Shown here: positions 6,254-12,870 of the stretch, in pieces
Layout of the letters: the number at the start of each line of letters is the position of its first letter
Numbering within the stretch: position 1 is the first letter of the stretch
Source of the DNA: Planctomycetota bacterium
Lineage (GTDB): Bacteria > Planctomycetota > Phycisphaerae > FEN-1346
Direction: 5' to 3'
DNA length: 14,380 nt
Assembly: GCA_026386995.1 (NCBI GenBank)
Contig: JAPLMO010000137.1
Location: forward strand, 1 to 14,380
The notes under the pieces: generated by a model
What the model saw: only the letters and a program-made list of their open reading frames with translations
Databases searched by the model: none
What the model was told of the DNA's origin: nothing
Position numbers and translations under genes: made by a program

Positions 6254-7555
6254 TTAAAACTTCCACACCAGGTCGGCCTGCACGGTGAACCGGTCTTCCA
6301 TGATGTTGGCCCCGCCGGCCTTGATCGGCCGCGTCAGGAAGAGGGAGACGCCCGCGGTCATGTTGTCGGTGATGTTGTAATCCACGCCCAACTGATGGCC
6401 CTGTCGGTTCGTGAAGGTGTTCCAGCCGAAATCGCTCTCGGCGAAGTAATCCGGGACGGCGTCGGCTTCCAGCCGCTTCCACGCATACCGGCCGGACCAG
6501 TCGCCCTTCTTCTTGTTCTGCCCCACCTTCGCGCCTACGGCAAACCCGGTGTTGCGGTGCGTCGACAGGTTATTGTCGTTGTTCTGGACCCAATCGACGT
6601 AAGCCGTCCAGGGCAGTTTGAAGGCGGTGAATTCGACCTTGTTCGACAGGTCGAACATGTGGAATCGGGAATCGCGGATGTTGGTGTTGCCGCCGCGGCC
6701 TACGAAGGCGCCGCCCGCGAGGGCGGAGTCGAGGTTGGAGTACTCAAAGAAGTTGGCGGCCAGGGTCCACCGGACGTCCTTGGTGATCTGGAACCGGTTG
6801 CCGATCGCATAGGACATGAGGTCGGAATTCGGCCGCACGCTGGCTTCGGGGGAGTACAACTGGAACACGCCGGCACCGACGAACGGCGTGATCGGGCCGA
6901 GGCCGGGCACGTCGTATTGCACCCAGATGCCGTCGGGGTTGACGTCGGGGTCCCAGATCATGTCGGACGTTTCCCACGGGTTGGCCATCTTGCCGGCCGT
7001 GACCGTCAGCCCCTTAACGGCCTTGGGCGTCCACTTGGCGTAAGCCCGGTCGAACCAGACCGGGGTTTTCTGGAACATCTGGAAGGTCTGGTTTGTGCTC
7101 GTCGGATCGTTGCTGGAGCCGGAAGCCAGGCGGAAGCCGACGGTCAGGTCCTCGTTCGGCCATGCCTTCTCAAAGCCGAATCGCAGGCGGAACCGGCCGC
7201 GGCTCTCGTCGTTCTGCATGCCGCTATCGCGGCGGCGGAATTCGTAGCGGAGGCGCAGGTCGCCGGCGAACCTCAGATTCTCCATCCAGTCGGGGGTGAA
7301 CAACTTCTTGTTCTCGGCGAGTTGCTGGTCGATCAGTTTGCGGATTTCCTCGCGCTGCATCTGCTGCTGCTCGGCGCCGGCGCCCATCTTCGACTCCAGT
7401 TGTGCCATCCGCCGCTCCAGGTCGCGGTTGCGCTGCTTAAGAGCCTCCATGGTCGTCTTGGCGTCTTCCGACTCCGCCGGTGGAGCCTGGGCCGTTGCCG
7501 CCGCGACGATGGCCAGCATCACTGCGACTGCGGTGAGAAGCGATCTGTGCAACAT
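6254..7555 (-). CDS. Outer-membrane porin with N-terminal coiled coil (PF16930-like)
   Basis: Predicted outer-membrane beta-barrel of 433 aa for passive diffusion of small solutes. A signal peptide (about 1-24, ending TAQA) is followed by a charged, Gln/Glu-rich coiled coil (about 30-75) that could reach into the periplasm or peptidoglycan. The barrel has alternating aromatic/polar strands and a terminal Phe (LVWKF). The motifs FAGDLRLRYEFRRR, FRLRFGFEK, TSTNQTF and WDPDVNPDGIWVQY match the 'putative porin' family as I remember it. I chose ATG 7555 over ATG 7570 because AGGAGG (7565-7560) sits 4 nt before the former and inside the codons of the latter. Phosphate genes elsewhere in the window invite the idea of a phosphate-selective OprP-like porin, but the motifs fit PF16930 better and the substrate is unknown. 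Confidence 0.88.
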   Translation of the reverse strand: MLHRSLLTAVAVMLAIVAAATAQAPPAESEDAKTTMEALKQRNRDLERRMAQLESKMGAGAEQQQMQREEIRKLIDQQLAENKKLFTPDWMENLRFAGDLRLRYEFRRRDSGMQNDESRGRFRLRFGFEKAWPNEDLTVGFRLASGSSNDPTSTNQTFQMFQKTPVWFDRAYAKWTPKAVKGLTVTAGKMANPWETSDMIWDPDVNPDGIWVQYDVPGLGPITPFVGAGVFQLYSPEASVRPNSDLMSYAIGNRFQITKDVRWTLAANFFEYSNLDSALAGGAFVGRGGNTNIRDSRFHMFDLSNKVEFTAFKLPWTAYVDWVQNNDNNLSTHRNTGFAVGAKVGQNKKKGDWSGRYAWKRLEADAVPDYFAESDFGWNTFTNRQGHQLGVDYNITDNMTAGVSLFLTRPIKAGGANIMEDRFTVQADLVWKF

Positions 7556-7721
7556 GAGGCCTCCTTTCAACGTGTGCCTGATGCGTGAGCCGCCACAACC
7601 GGCCGCGCGGCCGACCTGGCTGCCTTTCTGAAAGGGAGTATTGCCGGGCAGGATTAAGCGAGTAGGAAGGGAAAGTGAGGACTGTGTTAATCCTCCGCCG
7701 CGCGGCGGGAGGCCGCGTCCT
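7556..7721 (-). promoter_or_regulatory. Porin leader region with several inverted repeats
   Basis: The 166-bp gap upstream of the porin holds AGGAGG (7560-7565), a 14-bp palindrome CGGCCGCGCGGCCG (7600-7613), a near-palindrome CCTTTC-T-GAAAGG (7623-7635) and a perfect 8-bp inverted repeat AGGATTAA (7650-7657)/TTAATCCT (7687-7694) 29 bp apart. There is also a GC hairpin with one bulge (7692-7712) just past the upstream gene. No convincing -35/-10 or -24/-12 promoter was found. The repeats may be operators or leader-RNA structure. Confidence 0.4.
7692..7712 (-). terminator. Possible weak terminator after the 234-aa protein
   Basis: CCTCCGCCGC (7692-7701) pairs with GCGGCGGGAGG (7702-7712) with one bulged G and almost no loop. 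On the minus strand only ATTAAC follows, not a real T-run, so a role in termination is uncertain. It could instead attenuate transcription into the porin gene. Confidence 0.3.
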
Positions 7722-8426
7722 TTAGACCGTCACGACCTCCGCGGCCCTGGCGGGGGCACCGGCGATTCCGGATTCCCGGCGGACGGCATCGTCCGCCAAG
7801 GCCGACAGGTCTACGCAGGCGCAGGCGGCGGCCATGCCGGCGGACCAGGCGTAAAGCGGATACTGTCGGAGGGCAAGGCCCGCCAGCGTAGGCTCATCCG
7901 TCGCCAGAGTTGCGGCCGAGCGGACCGCCGTCGCGGCCAGGCAGGTTGACTGGGGCAGCGGCCCTCTGCTGCGGGCGGCGGCACACGCCTTGTCGATCCG
8001 AGCGGCGGCATCCTGAAGGTCGTGCAGGGAGACGGCGCTGAGGACGTTGGTCAGGCCGGACTTGGGCTGGGCCGCGCTCGCGGCCAGCAGCGCAAAGCGC
8101 AGACGCACGCTGGCATCGGCGTCGCTGCCCACCCACGCGGGCCGGGCGCATTCGTGGAGCGTCGTCCAGAGGCGCGACTCGATGCGCACCGGGTCCACGT
8201 GCCGCAGGTCGCCGACATCCGAGAGCCACAGCCGAGCCCCGGGGCCGTGCCGCTCGTATAGCGGGTCGAGCAGGTACGGCAAGTGGCGGCTGTCGCAGCA
8301 GTAGCCGGCGACGCTGGTCCACCAGAAGGCGTGAGTCTCCCCGGGACTCCAGCGAAGCCACCGGCCCGCGTCGAGGCGGGACTGGCCCAGGGCGTCTGTC
8401 AGCAGCCAGCAGAAGGTCGATTCCAT
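7722..8426 (-). CDS. Protein of unknown function (234 aa)
   Basis: I do not recognise a family. The protein has no signal peptide or obvious membrane helix, so it is probably cytoplasmic. The N-terminal third is Trp-rich (WLLTDALGQ, WLRWSPGETHAFWW); the middle has SGLTNVLSAVSLHDL; the C-terminal half is Ala/Leu-rich and probably helical, with several Cys. I chose ATG 8426 because AAAGGA lies 9 nt upstream and the frame before it, although open, reads as low-complexity Arg/Pro antisense to the preceding gene. The start is 29 nt after the stop of the lipoprotein gene on the same strand, so the two probably form an operon. The GC hairpin at 7692-7712 follows its stop codon. Confidence 0.75.
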   Translation of the reverse strand: MESTFCWLLTDALGQSRLDAGRWLRWSPGETHAFWWTSVAGYCCDSRHLPYLLDPLYERHGPGARLWLSDVGDLRHVDPVRIESRLWTTLHECARPAWVGSDADASVRLRFALLAASAAQPKSGLTNVLSAVSLHDLQDAAARIDKACAAARSRGPLPQSTCLAATAVRSAATLATDEPTLAGLALRQYPLYAWSAGMAAACACVDLSALADDAVRRESGIAGAPARAAEVVTV

Positions 8427-8455
8427 CGGAGGCCGTCCTTTCCTGTTTGTTTGCC

Positions 8456-9031
8456 CTAATGGCCCTGCGAGCCGCAATACTCGGAAACGTAAAACTCCGG
8501 CCGCGCATCGTGGCCGAGGGAAACCAGGTCGATCTCCACGCTGATGTCCTCGTCGCCGGTCGAGCGACCCCGGAAGGCGGAGCAGACATCGACGGCCCCG
8601 ATGCGCTCGTAGCCGAGCATCTCGGCGCTGAGCACTCGCTGCCCGGCGCGGTCGTAGACCTCGACGCGCTCGGGGCGAAGCGTGTACCGGTTGAACCACG
8701 TCCGCCGCGTCACGCCGCCGCTGGGGCCGTGTTCCGTCAGGACCGCGTGTACGCCGACATCGTCCAGTTCCATGTCCTGATCCGGCTTCGGCTCGATGCG
8801 GAACCCGCGGAGCGCCTGCAAGAGCGCCGGAGCCCGCGTTAAGGCGGGCAGGTCGGCCCGTGCGCAGAGGGCCGCATGGGCATCCACCCATGCATTATGC
8901 TGAATGAGAAGTTCGTACGGAGTGACTTGGGGCGGCGGTCCGGCGGGAAGCCGGTGCTCGCCGGTGATGCAGCCTGCCAGGCACAGGGTCAGCGGCAGTG
9001 TTGCCACAACCAGGATCCAGCGTGTTTTCAT
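8456..9031 (-). CDS. Lipoprotein of unknown function
   Basis: Predicted lipid-anchored envelope protein of 191 aa. From ATG 9031 the N-terminus is MKTRW, a hydrophobic segment, then the lipobox LAGC, with the lipidated Cys at residue 21. The rest is soluble: a helical part (ELLIQHNAWVDAHAALCARA) followed by probable beta strands (TWFNRYTLRPERVEVYDRAG, DISVEIDLVSLGHDA). No known domain is recognised. An ATG at 9046 would add MQEIA, but GGAGG (9052-9048) is only 1 nt from it and 16 nt from ATG 9031, so the true start is ambiguous; the shorter form gives the more typical signal peptide. It is followed after 29 nt by the 234-aa unknown gene. It is divergent from the + strand gene at 9248. Confidence 0.78.
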   Translation of the reverse strand: MKTRWILVVATLPLTLCLAGCITGEHRLPAGPPPQVTPYELLIQHNAWVDAHAALCARADLPALTRAPALLQALRGFRIEPKPDQDMELDDVGVHAVLTEHGPSGGVTRRTWFNRYTLRPERVEVYDRAGQRVLSAEMLGYERIGAVDVCSAFRGRSTGDEDISVEIDLVSLGHDARPEFYVSEYCGSQGH

Positions 9032-9077
9032 TGCGATTTCTTGCATACCTCCGGATTCTAGGCCACCTGTCTTAAGG

Positions 9078-9094
9078 GCGCGTTAGTACCGCGC
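9078..9094. promoter_or_regulatory. Dyad in the divergent intergenic region
   Basis: GCGCG (9078-9082) and CGCGC (9090-9094) are an exact inverted repeat around TTAGTAC. It lies between the lipoprotein gene and the divergent + strand pair, so it could be a shared operator. It is short and GC-rich, so it could also arise by chance. Confidence 0.25.
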
Positions 9095-9171
9095 GAAAGT
9101 GCGATGAGCCTTTCCGGCTCGATTTAATGCGGGTTGAGGCGTCTCTTAATTCTTCCTTCACACCCTCGCTC

Positions 9172-9177
9172 TATACT
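9172..9177 (+). promoter_or_regulatory. Candidate sigma-70-like -10 element
   Basis: TATACT matches TATAAT at 5 of 6 positions in an otherwise GC-rich stretch, about 70 bp before the 59-aa gene. No good -35 hexamer lies 16-18 bp upstream. The leader that follows carries an inverted repeat TGTGC (9205-9209)/GCACA (9221-9225). Confidence 0.4.
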
Positions 9178-9236
9178 ACTGGTGGGGCGATCCGCACGAA
9201 GGCATGTGCGGCCAACCCATGCACAGGCGCAGAAAC

Positions 9237-9241
9237 GGAGG
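9237..9241 (+). promoter_or_regulatory. Ribosome binding site of the 59-aa gene
   Basis: GGAGG lies 6 nt before ATG 9248. It is the main evidence that this short frame is translated and that the upstream open frame from 9134 is not the start. Confidence 0.7.
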
Positions 9242-9247
9242 CGGATC

Positions 9248-9427
9248 ATGAAGTATCGCATCGCGTGGACAGGCCCCGGAACCGATGGAGTCGTGGTGGG
9301 AGTGGTGCTTTTCACCTCGCTCGAGACCGCCCACCTTGCGGCGGCGGTACTCCGGGCGCTGTCGCCCACCAGGCATTTCTGGGTCGAGCCGGCCGAGGAT
9401 GTTGCCCCGGCCTCGCCGGTGCAGTAA
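9248..9427 (+). CDS. Small protein of unknown function (59 aa)
   Basis: Starts MKYRIAWTGPGTDGVVVG and ends EDVAPASPVQ. I recognise no family. The first 25 residues look like a beta hairpin followed by a helix (LETAHLAAAVLRALSP); there is no clear membrane segment or metal-binding motif. A strong GGAGG with ideal 6-nt spacing and the -10 element at 9172 argue that it is real. Its stop is 4 nt before the phosphoesterase start, which has no good Shine-Dalgarno of its own, so translation of the enzyme is probably coupled to this gene. It may be a partner or regulator of the enzyme, but that is guesswork. Confidence 0.65.
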   Translation: MKYRIAWTGPGTDGVVVGVVLFTSLETAHLAAAVLRALSPTRHFWVEPAEDVAPASPVQ

Positions 9428-9431
9428 GCCC

Positions 9432-10811
9432 ATGCTGGTCTTCTTCAGCGACATTCACCTGACCGACGGTTCGTCCGGCGAAACCATCAACGCCGAGGCA
9501 TTCGGCCAGTTCGCCGACCAGGTGGCCTCGCTGGCCGCCCGGCGGCAGGCCGCTCGGATTCGCCTCGTGTTGCTGGGCGACGGGCTGGATGTCATCCGCA
9601 GTACGCGCTGGTCGCAGTACTCGCCGTCATGTAGGCCCTGGAACCCCCCGAGTGAAGAGCAGGAAGCGGTAAACCTCGAAATCCTTCGGTCGATCCTTGA
9701 TCACAATGCGGCGGCCCTTGAGTGCCTGCGAGAGATACCCAGACGCGTGGCGGAGCACAGCCACCTGTCGCCCGGTTGCGTTCAGCTGGATTATGTGCTG
9801 GGCAACCACGACTGGCTCATCAACCGGTACGCGTCCTGCCGCCGGTTGGTGGCGCAGCATCTGAGGCTGCCCCGCATCTATGCCGAGCACGGGTTTCCTT
9901 TTGAGTTCGTGTCGCCCCCCGGCACCTACGACGTGGTGGCGCGGCACGGCCACGAGTACGACCGCAAGAACAGCAACTCGGCCGAGGGGTGGGAGTCGTC
10001 CAGCTTCGGCGACGCCGTCGTTGTGGAACTCGTGAACCGGTGGCCGCTGGCCCTGGCCGAGGAACTCGCCGGCGACCCAGCGTGCGACGATCTTCTGCGC
10101 CGACTGCGGGAGATCGACAACGTGCGGCCATACATGCACATCCCCGCGTGGATTCTCGACACGATCTCGAAAGTGGGCAAGGGACATCCTCGCTTCCACG
10201 CCGCGGCCCGGCGGGCGGCCCGACGGTGTGTTGACGACTTCATCCGCAGCCCCGCCCTGAAGCGTGTCATGCAGCAGCACTTGCGCTGGCACGAGCGGCT
10301 CGGCTTCCGCGTGTTTCTGGAGCAGGTCCGGCACATGAAGGTCGGCGCGCTCGACCTGTGGACGGGGCTGGCGGACCGCGTCATCAACGCTTGGCAGATC
10401 ATGACCCACGCGCCAGGGTCTCGCTACGCCGGTCGCGCCCTGGCCGAGCGCGGGGCCGACGGGCTGCCGCCGCGCTTCGTTGTGTACGGCCACACGCATC
10501 GGGTCGAGAGCGTGCCGCTGGGGCTATCTCCGCGAGATGGGGCGGACCGGTTCTACCTGAACACCGGCACGTGGCGGCCTGTGTGGGAACTGGCGCGAAC
10601 GGCTGACGGATCGACGCACTTTGCTTCATGGAAAGAGATGAGCTACGCCGTCATCTACGCGACAGGCGAAGGCGGGCGCGCCCATGAGTTCGAGGTTCGA
10701 AGTGGCAGTCTGCGGGACCGCCCCGGCGCTCCGGCACCCGAGCCAGAGGACGTAGCAGGACAATGGGGGAACCCGGTCAAGACCGCGTGCCGTGTTCGAG
10801 CCAGTCCCTGA
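9432..10811 (+). CDS. Calcineurin-like metallophosphoesterase
   Basis: Hydrolase of phosphate mono- or diesters with a two-metal centre; 459 aa, no signal peptide, so cytoplasmic. All family motifs are present in order: D7-x-H9 (FSDIHL), G49-D50 (LLGDGLD), G124-N-H-D127, H172/H174 (RHGHEYD) and G353-H-T-H356. About 180 mainly helical residues separate the fourth and fifth motifs, longer than in compact members such as LpxH, and could form a lid or cap. The C-terminal 50 residues are Pro/Gly/Arg-rich and look disordered. I chose ATG 9432 because motif I begins five residues later; the frame upstream is only a shadow of the 59-aa gene. The substrate is unknown; a nucleotide, lipid-pyrophosphate or other phosphoester is possible. 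Its 3' end overlaps arsC, on the opposite strand, by 35 bp. Confidence 0.88.
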   Translation: MLVFFSDIHLTDGSSGETINAEAFGQFADQVASLAARRQAARIRLVLLGDGLDVIRSTRWSQYSPSCRPWNPPSEEQEAVNLEILRSILDHNAAALECLREIPRRVAEHSHLSPGCVQLDYVLGNHDWLINRYASCRRLVAQHLRLPRIYAEHGFPFEFVSPPGTYDVVARHGHEYDRKNSNSAEGWESSSFGDAVVVELVNRWPLALAEELAGDPACDDLLRRLREIDNVRPYMHIPAWILDTISKVGKGHPRFHAAARRAARRCVDDFIRSPALKRVMQQHLRWHERLGFRVFLEQVRHMKVGALDLWTGLADRVINAWQIMTHAPGSRYAGRALAERGADGLPPRFVVYGHTHRVESVPLGLSPRDGADRFYLNTGTWRPVWELARTADGSTHFASWKEMSYAVIYATGEGGRAHEFEVRSGSLRDRPGAPAPEPEDVAGQWGNPVKTACRVRASP

Positions 10812-11211
10812 TTCTGGCGTCAATCTGGTCGCGGGTCTCGCGGAATCTGCTCAGCCTCTCCTCTTCACCGCCCACGGCCTCGGCGGGATCGTCAATCGGC
10901 CACGCGATCATCGTGGCGCCGGTGGCGGGAAACGCCGTCGGACACCGTTGCCGGGCCTTCTCGCACACGATGATGACGTAGGCCGGATTCATCTTGCCGA
11001 GGAACTCACCGACCCCTTTTGCTCGCTGGCCAACCATGTCGATCCCGATCTCCGCCATGACCTTCGTGGCGTAAGGGTGTACCTGCGTGGGCTCCAGGCC
11101 GGCGCTATACACGTCGAAACGGTCGCCGGCATGTTTCCTCAGAATCGCTTCCGCCATCTGGCTTCGGGCCGAGTTGGCAGTGCAAAGGAACAGCACTTTG
11201 GGTTTCGTCAT
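10777..11211 (-). CDS. arsC: Arsenate reductase, thioredoxin-coupled (LMW phosphatase fold)
   Basis: Reduces arsenate to arsenite in the cytoplasm; 144 aa. The phosphatase-like loop C10-TANSA-R16-S is the CX5R active site. C83 and C90 sit where the redox relay cysteines lie in thioredoxin-coupled ArsC (C82/C89 in S. aureus and B. subtilis numbering), and the WPIDDPAE segment carries the general-acid Asp. The presence of all three cysteines favours arsenate reductase over a plain protein tyrosine phosphatase. The start at 11211 is fixed by AGGAGG (11223-11218) 6 nt upstream; the frame open above it is antisense-like noise. It follows phoU by 41 nt on the same strand and is the last gene of the pst operon. 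No arsenite exporter or ArsR is in the window. The last 35 bases overlap the phosphoesterase gene tail to tail. Confidence 0.88.
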   Translation of the reverse strand: MTKPKVLFLCTANSARSQMAEAILRKHAGDRFDVYSAGLEPTQVHPYATKVMAEIGIDMVGQRAKGVGEFLGKMNPAYVIIVCEKARQRCPTAFPATGATMIAWPIDDPAEAVGGEEERLSRFRETRDQIDARIRDWLEHGTRS

Positions 11212-11217
11212 GGCAAA

Positions 11218-11223
11218 CCTCCT
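11218..11223 (-). promoter_or_regulatory. Ribosome binding site of arsC
   Basis: AGGAGG preceded by an A-run on the minus strand, 6 nt before ATG 11211. It decides between this start and a much longer open frame beginning inside phoU. Confidence 0.75.
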
Positions 11224-11252
11224 TTTTCCTGCTCGTACAACCGCTGCCGCCC

Positions 11253-11927
11253 TTACTCCTTCGGTTCCTCGCGCGCCTTGGCGTGGCGGACGATGTCGCC
11301 CGTGCATAGGAACACGATGTCCTCGGCGATATTGGTGCATAGGTCGCCGATGCGTTCCAGGGCGCGGGCCAGCAGCGTTAGCGTCAAAACTACGTCAACG
11401 CCCGCCGGGTCGGAACGTTCACGGCTGAGCGCGGTGCGAACGAACCGTCCGTAGGCGGCATCGACTTCGGCGTCCGACGCGATAACGTCGCGGGCGGCAT
11501 CGAGATTCCGCATGGCGATGGAACGCAGGGTCTTATCGAGCCGCTGCGTGACCTCTCGCACGAGGTCGGTCCATCCGGGGTACTGCGCCAGGTCAATCCG
11601 CTCCGCGGCGACGTGCTTGACGCGCCGGCCGATGCCGGCCGCCTTGTCGGCGATACGCTCCAGGTCGTTGTTAGCCTTGATGGCGAAGCATATCGTTCTG
11701 AGGTCGATGGCCGCCGGCTGGTAGAGGGCCAGCAAGCGGATGCACTCCTGCTCGATGTCCACTTCTTCGCGGTCGATCTCGCTGTCTTGCTCATCCACGA
11801 AGTTGCCGGCGTCGGCGTCGCGGTCTTCGGCGGCGGCCAGGGAGTCCAGCACCGCCTGTTGGCACCGCATGCCCATGCGGTCCAGCCGAAGCATCAGGCG
11901 GTCGAGGCGGTCTTGAAGTTGACGCAT
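11253..11927 (-). CDS. phoU: Phosphate uptake regulator PhoU
   Basis: Cytoplasmic metal-binding helical protein that links the Pst transporter to phosphate signalling and restrains uptake; 224 aa, the usual length. Two three-helix PhoU repeats are visible. The first contains DEQDSEIDREEVDIEQECIRLLALYQP and ICFAIKANNDLERIADKAAGI; the second contains LDAARDVIASDAEVDAAYGRF and LTLLARALERIGDLCTNIAED. The paired ExxxD metal-site patterns (NDLERIAD, RALERIGD) are intact. I chose ATG 11927 because AGGAG is 8 nt upstream; the TTG at 11933 is only 2 nt from that site. It lies 18 nt downstream of pstB and is part of the pst operon. The cognate PhoR/PhoB pair is not in the window. Confidence 0.94.
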   Translation of the reverse strand: MRQLQDRLDRLMLRLDRMGMRCQQAVLDSLAAAEDRDADAGNFVDEQDSEIDREEVDIEQECIRLLALYQPAAIDLRTICFAIKANNDLERIADKAAGIGRRVKHVAAERIDLAQYPGWTDLVREVTQRLDKTLRSIAMRNLDAARDVIASDAEVDAAYGRFVRTALSRERSDPAGVDVVLTLTLLARALERIGDLCTNIAEDIVFLCTGDIVRHAKAREEPKE

Positions 11928-11945
11928 GGCCAAAACTCCTATCCA

Positions 11946-12857
11946 TCAACCGAAACGCCCGGTTACGTAATCCTCGGTCTGCTTCTTCGCCGGCTTCGTG
12001 AAGACGGTGCTCGTCAGATCGTACTCCACCAATTCGCCGAGGCAGAAGAACGCCGTGCGGTCGCTTACGCGGGCGGCCTGCTGCATGTTGTGCGTGACGA
12101 TGACGATCGTATAGGCGCCCTTGAGAGCGGTGATGAGCTCTTCGATGCGGCCGGTCGCGATGGGGTCCAGCGCCGAGCACGGCTCGTCCATCAGCAGCAC
12201 CTTGGGCTGCGTGGCCAGCGCCCGCGCGATGCACAGACGCTGCTGCTGGCAGCCCGAGAGCGCCAGGGCCGACTTGTGGAGGCCGTCCTTGACCTCTTCC
12301 CATAACGCTGACGCGCGCAGGCACTTCTCCACGGCTTCGTCCAGTTCGCCTCGCGACCGCGTGCCTTGGAACCGCCGGCCGTAGGCCACGTTGTCGTACA
12401 CGCTCTTGGGGAACGGGTTCGGCTTCTGAAAGACCATGCCCACCTGTTGCCGCAGGTTGGGCAGGTTGATACGCGGGTCGTAAACGTCGGTGCCGTTGAC
12501 CTCCAGGCGGCCTTCAGTTCGCACGCCGGGGATGAGGTCGTTCATGCGGTTGATGCTTCGCAGGAATGTGCTCTTGCCGCAGCCGCTCGGGCCGATGATG
12601 GCCGTGACGCGACGCGGGTAAATCTCCATCGTGATACACTTGACCCCGGCGTTTCGCCCGTAGAAGAGCGAGAAATCGCGGGAGCGGATGATGGCATCGG
12701 TGGTCGGTTGCGGCGCGCCTGCGGCGGCGAAGAGCGTCGGCTTCGGGGCACGCGGCGACGCTTCCGCCGCTGTCGTTTCGGCGGGCGCCGGTATCCGAGA
12801 AAACTCATCGAGCGGATCGGCCATTGTCGGCCCTCTCTCTTGTGATGTGATGGGCAT
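11946..12857 (-). CDS. pstB: Phosphate ABC transporter ATP-binding protein PstB
   Basis: ATPase subunit of the PstSCAB phosphate importer, on the cytoplasmic face of the inner membrane; 303 aa. After a Pro/Ala-rich N-terminal extension of about 50 residues absent from typical 250-270 aa PstB come YYG-like FYG at 65-67, Walker [10 protein letters not shown] (89-97), Q-loop [10 protein letters not shown] (141-150), Walker B LLMDEP (221-226), D-loop SALD and switch His256. The signature reads LSGCQQQRL: Cys203 (codon TGC, 12249-12251) replaces the second Gly of LSGGQ. The start at 12857 has GAGAGGTGG just upstream and lies 13 nt from the pstA stop. A second ATG at 12824 would shorten the extension by 11 residues. 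Confidence 0.95.
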   Translation of the reverse strand: MPITSQERGPTMADPLDEFSRIPAPAETTAAEASPRAPKPTLFAAAGAPQPTTDAIIRSRDFSLFYGRNAGVKCITMEIYPRRVTAIIGPSGCGKSTFLRSINRMNDLIPGVRTEGRLEVNGTDVYDPRINLPNLRQQVGMVFQKPNPFPKSVYDNVAYGRRFQGTRSRGELDEAVEKCLRASALWEEVKDGLHKSALALSGCQQQRLCIARALATQPKVLLMDEPCSALDPIATGRIEELITALKGAYTIVIVTHNMQQAARVSDRTAFFCLGELVEYDLTSTVFTKPAKKQTEDYVTGRFG

Positions 12858-12870
12858 CTTCCACCTCTCT

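Noticed and set aside
6395..7588. 397-codon + strand open frame
   Set aside because: Antisense of the porin; no family motifs, while the minus strand has a signal peptide, coiled coil and barrel.
7571..7660. Sigma-54 promoter upstream of the porin
   Set aside because: Several GGC-containing strings on the minus strand were tested; none has GC at the required spacing for the -12 element.
9069..9090. Possible Pho box near the phosphoesterase pair
   Set aside because: CTGTCTTAAGGGCG resembles half of a CTGTCAT-type site, but there is no second direct repeat at 11-bp spacing.
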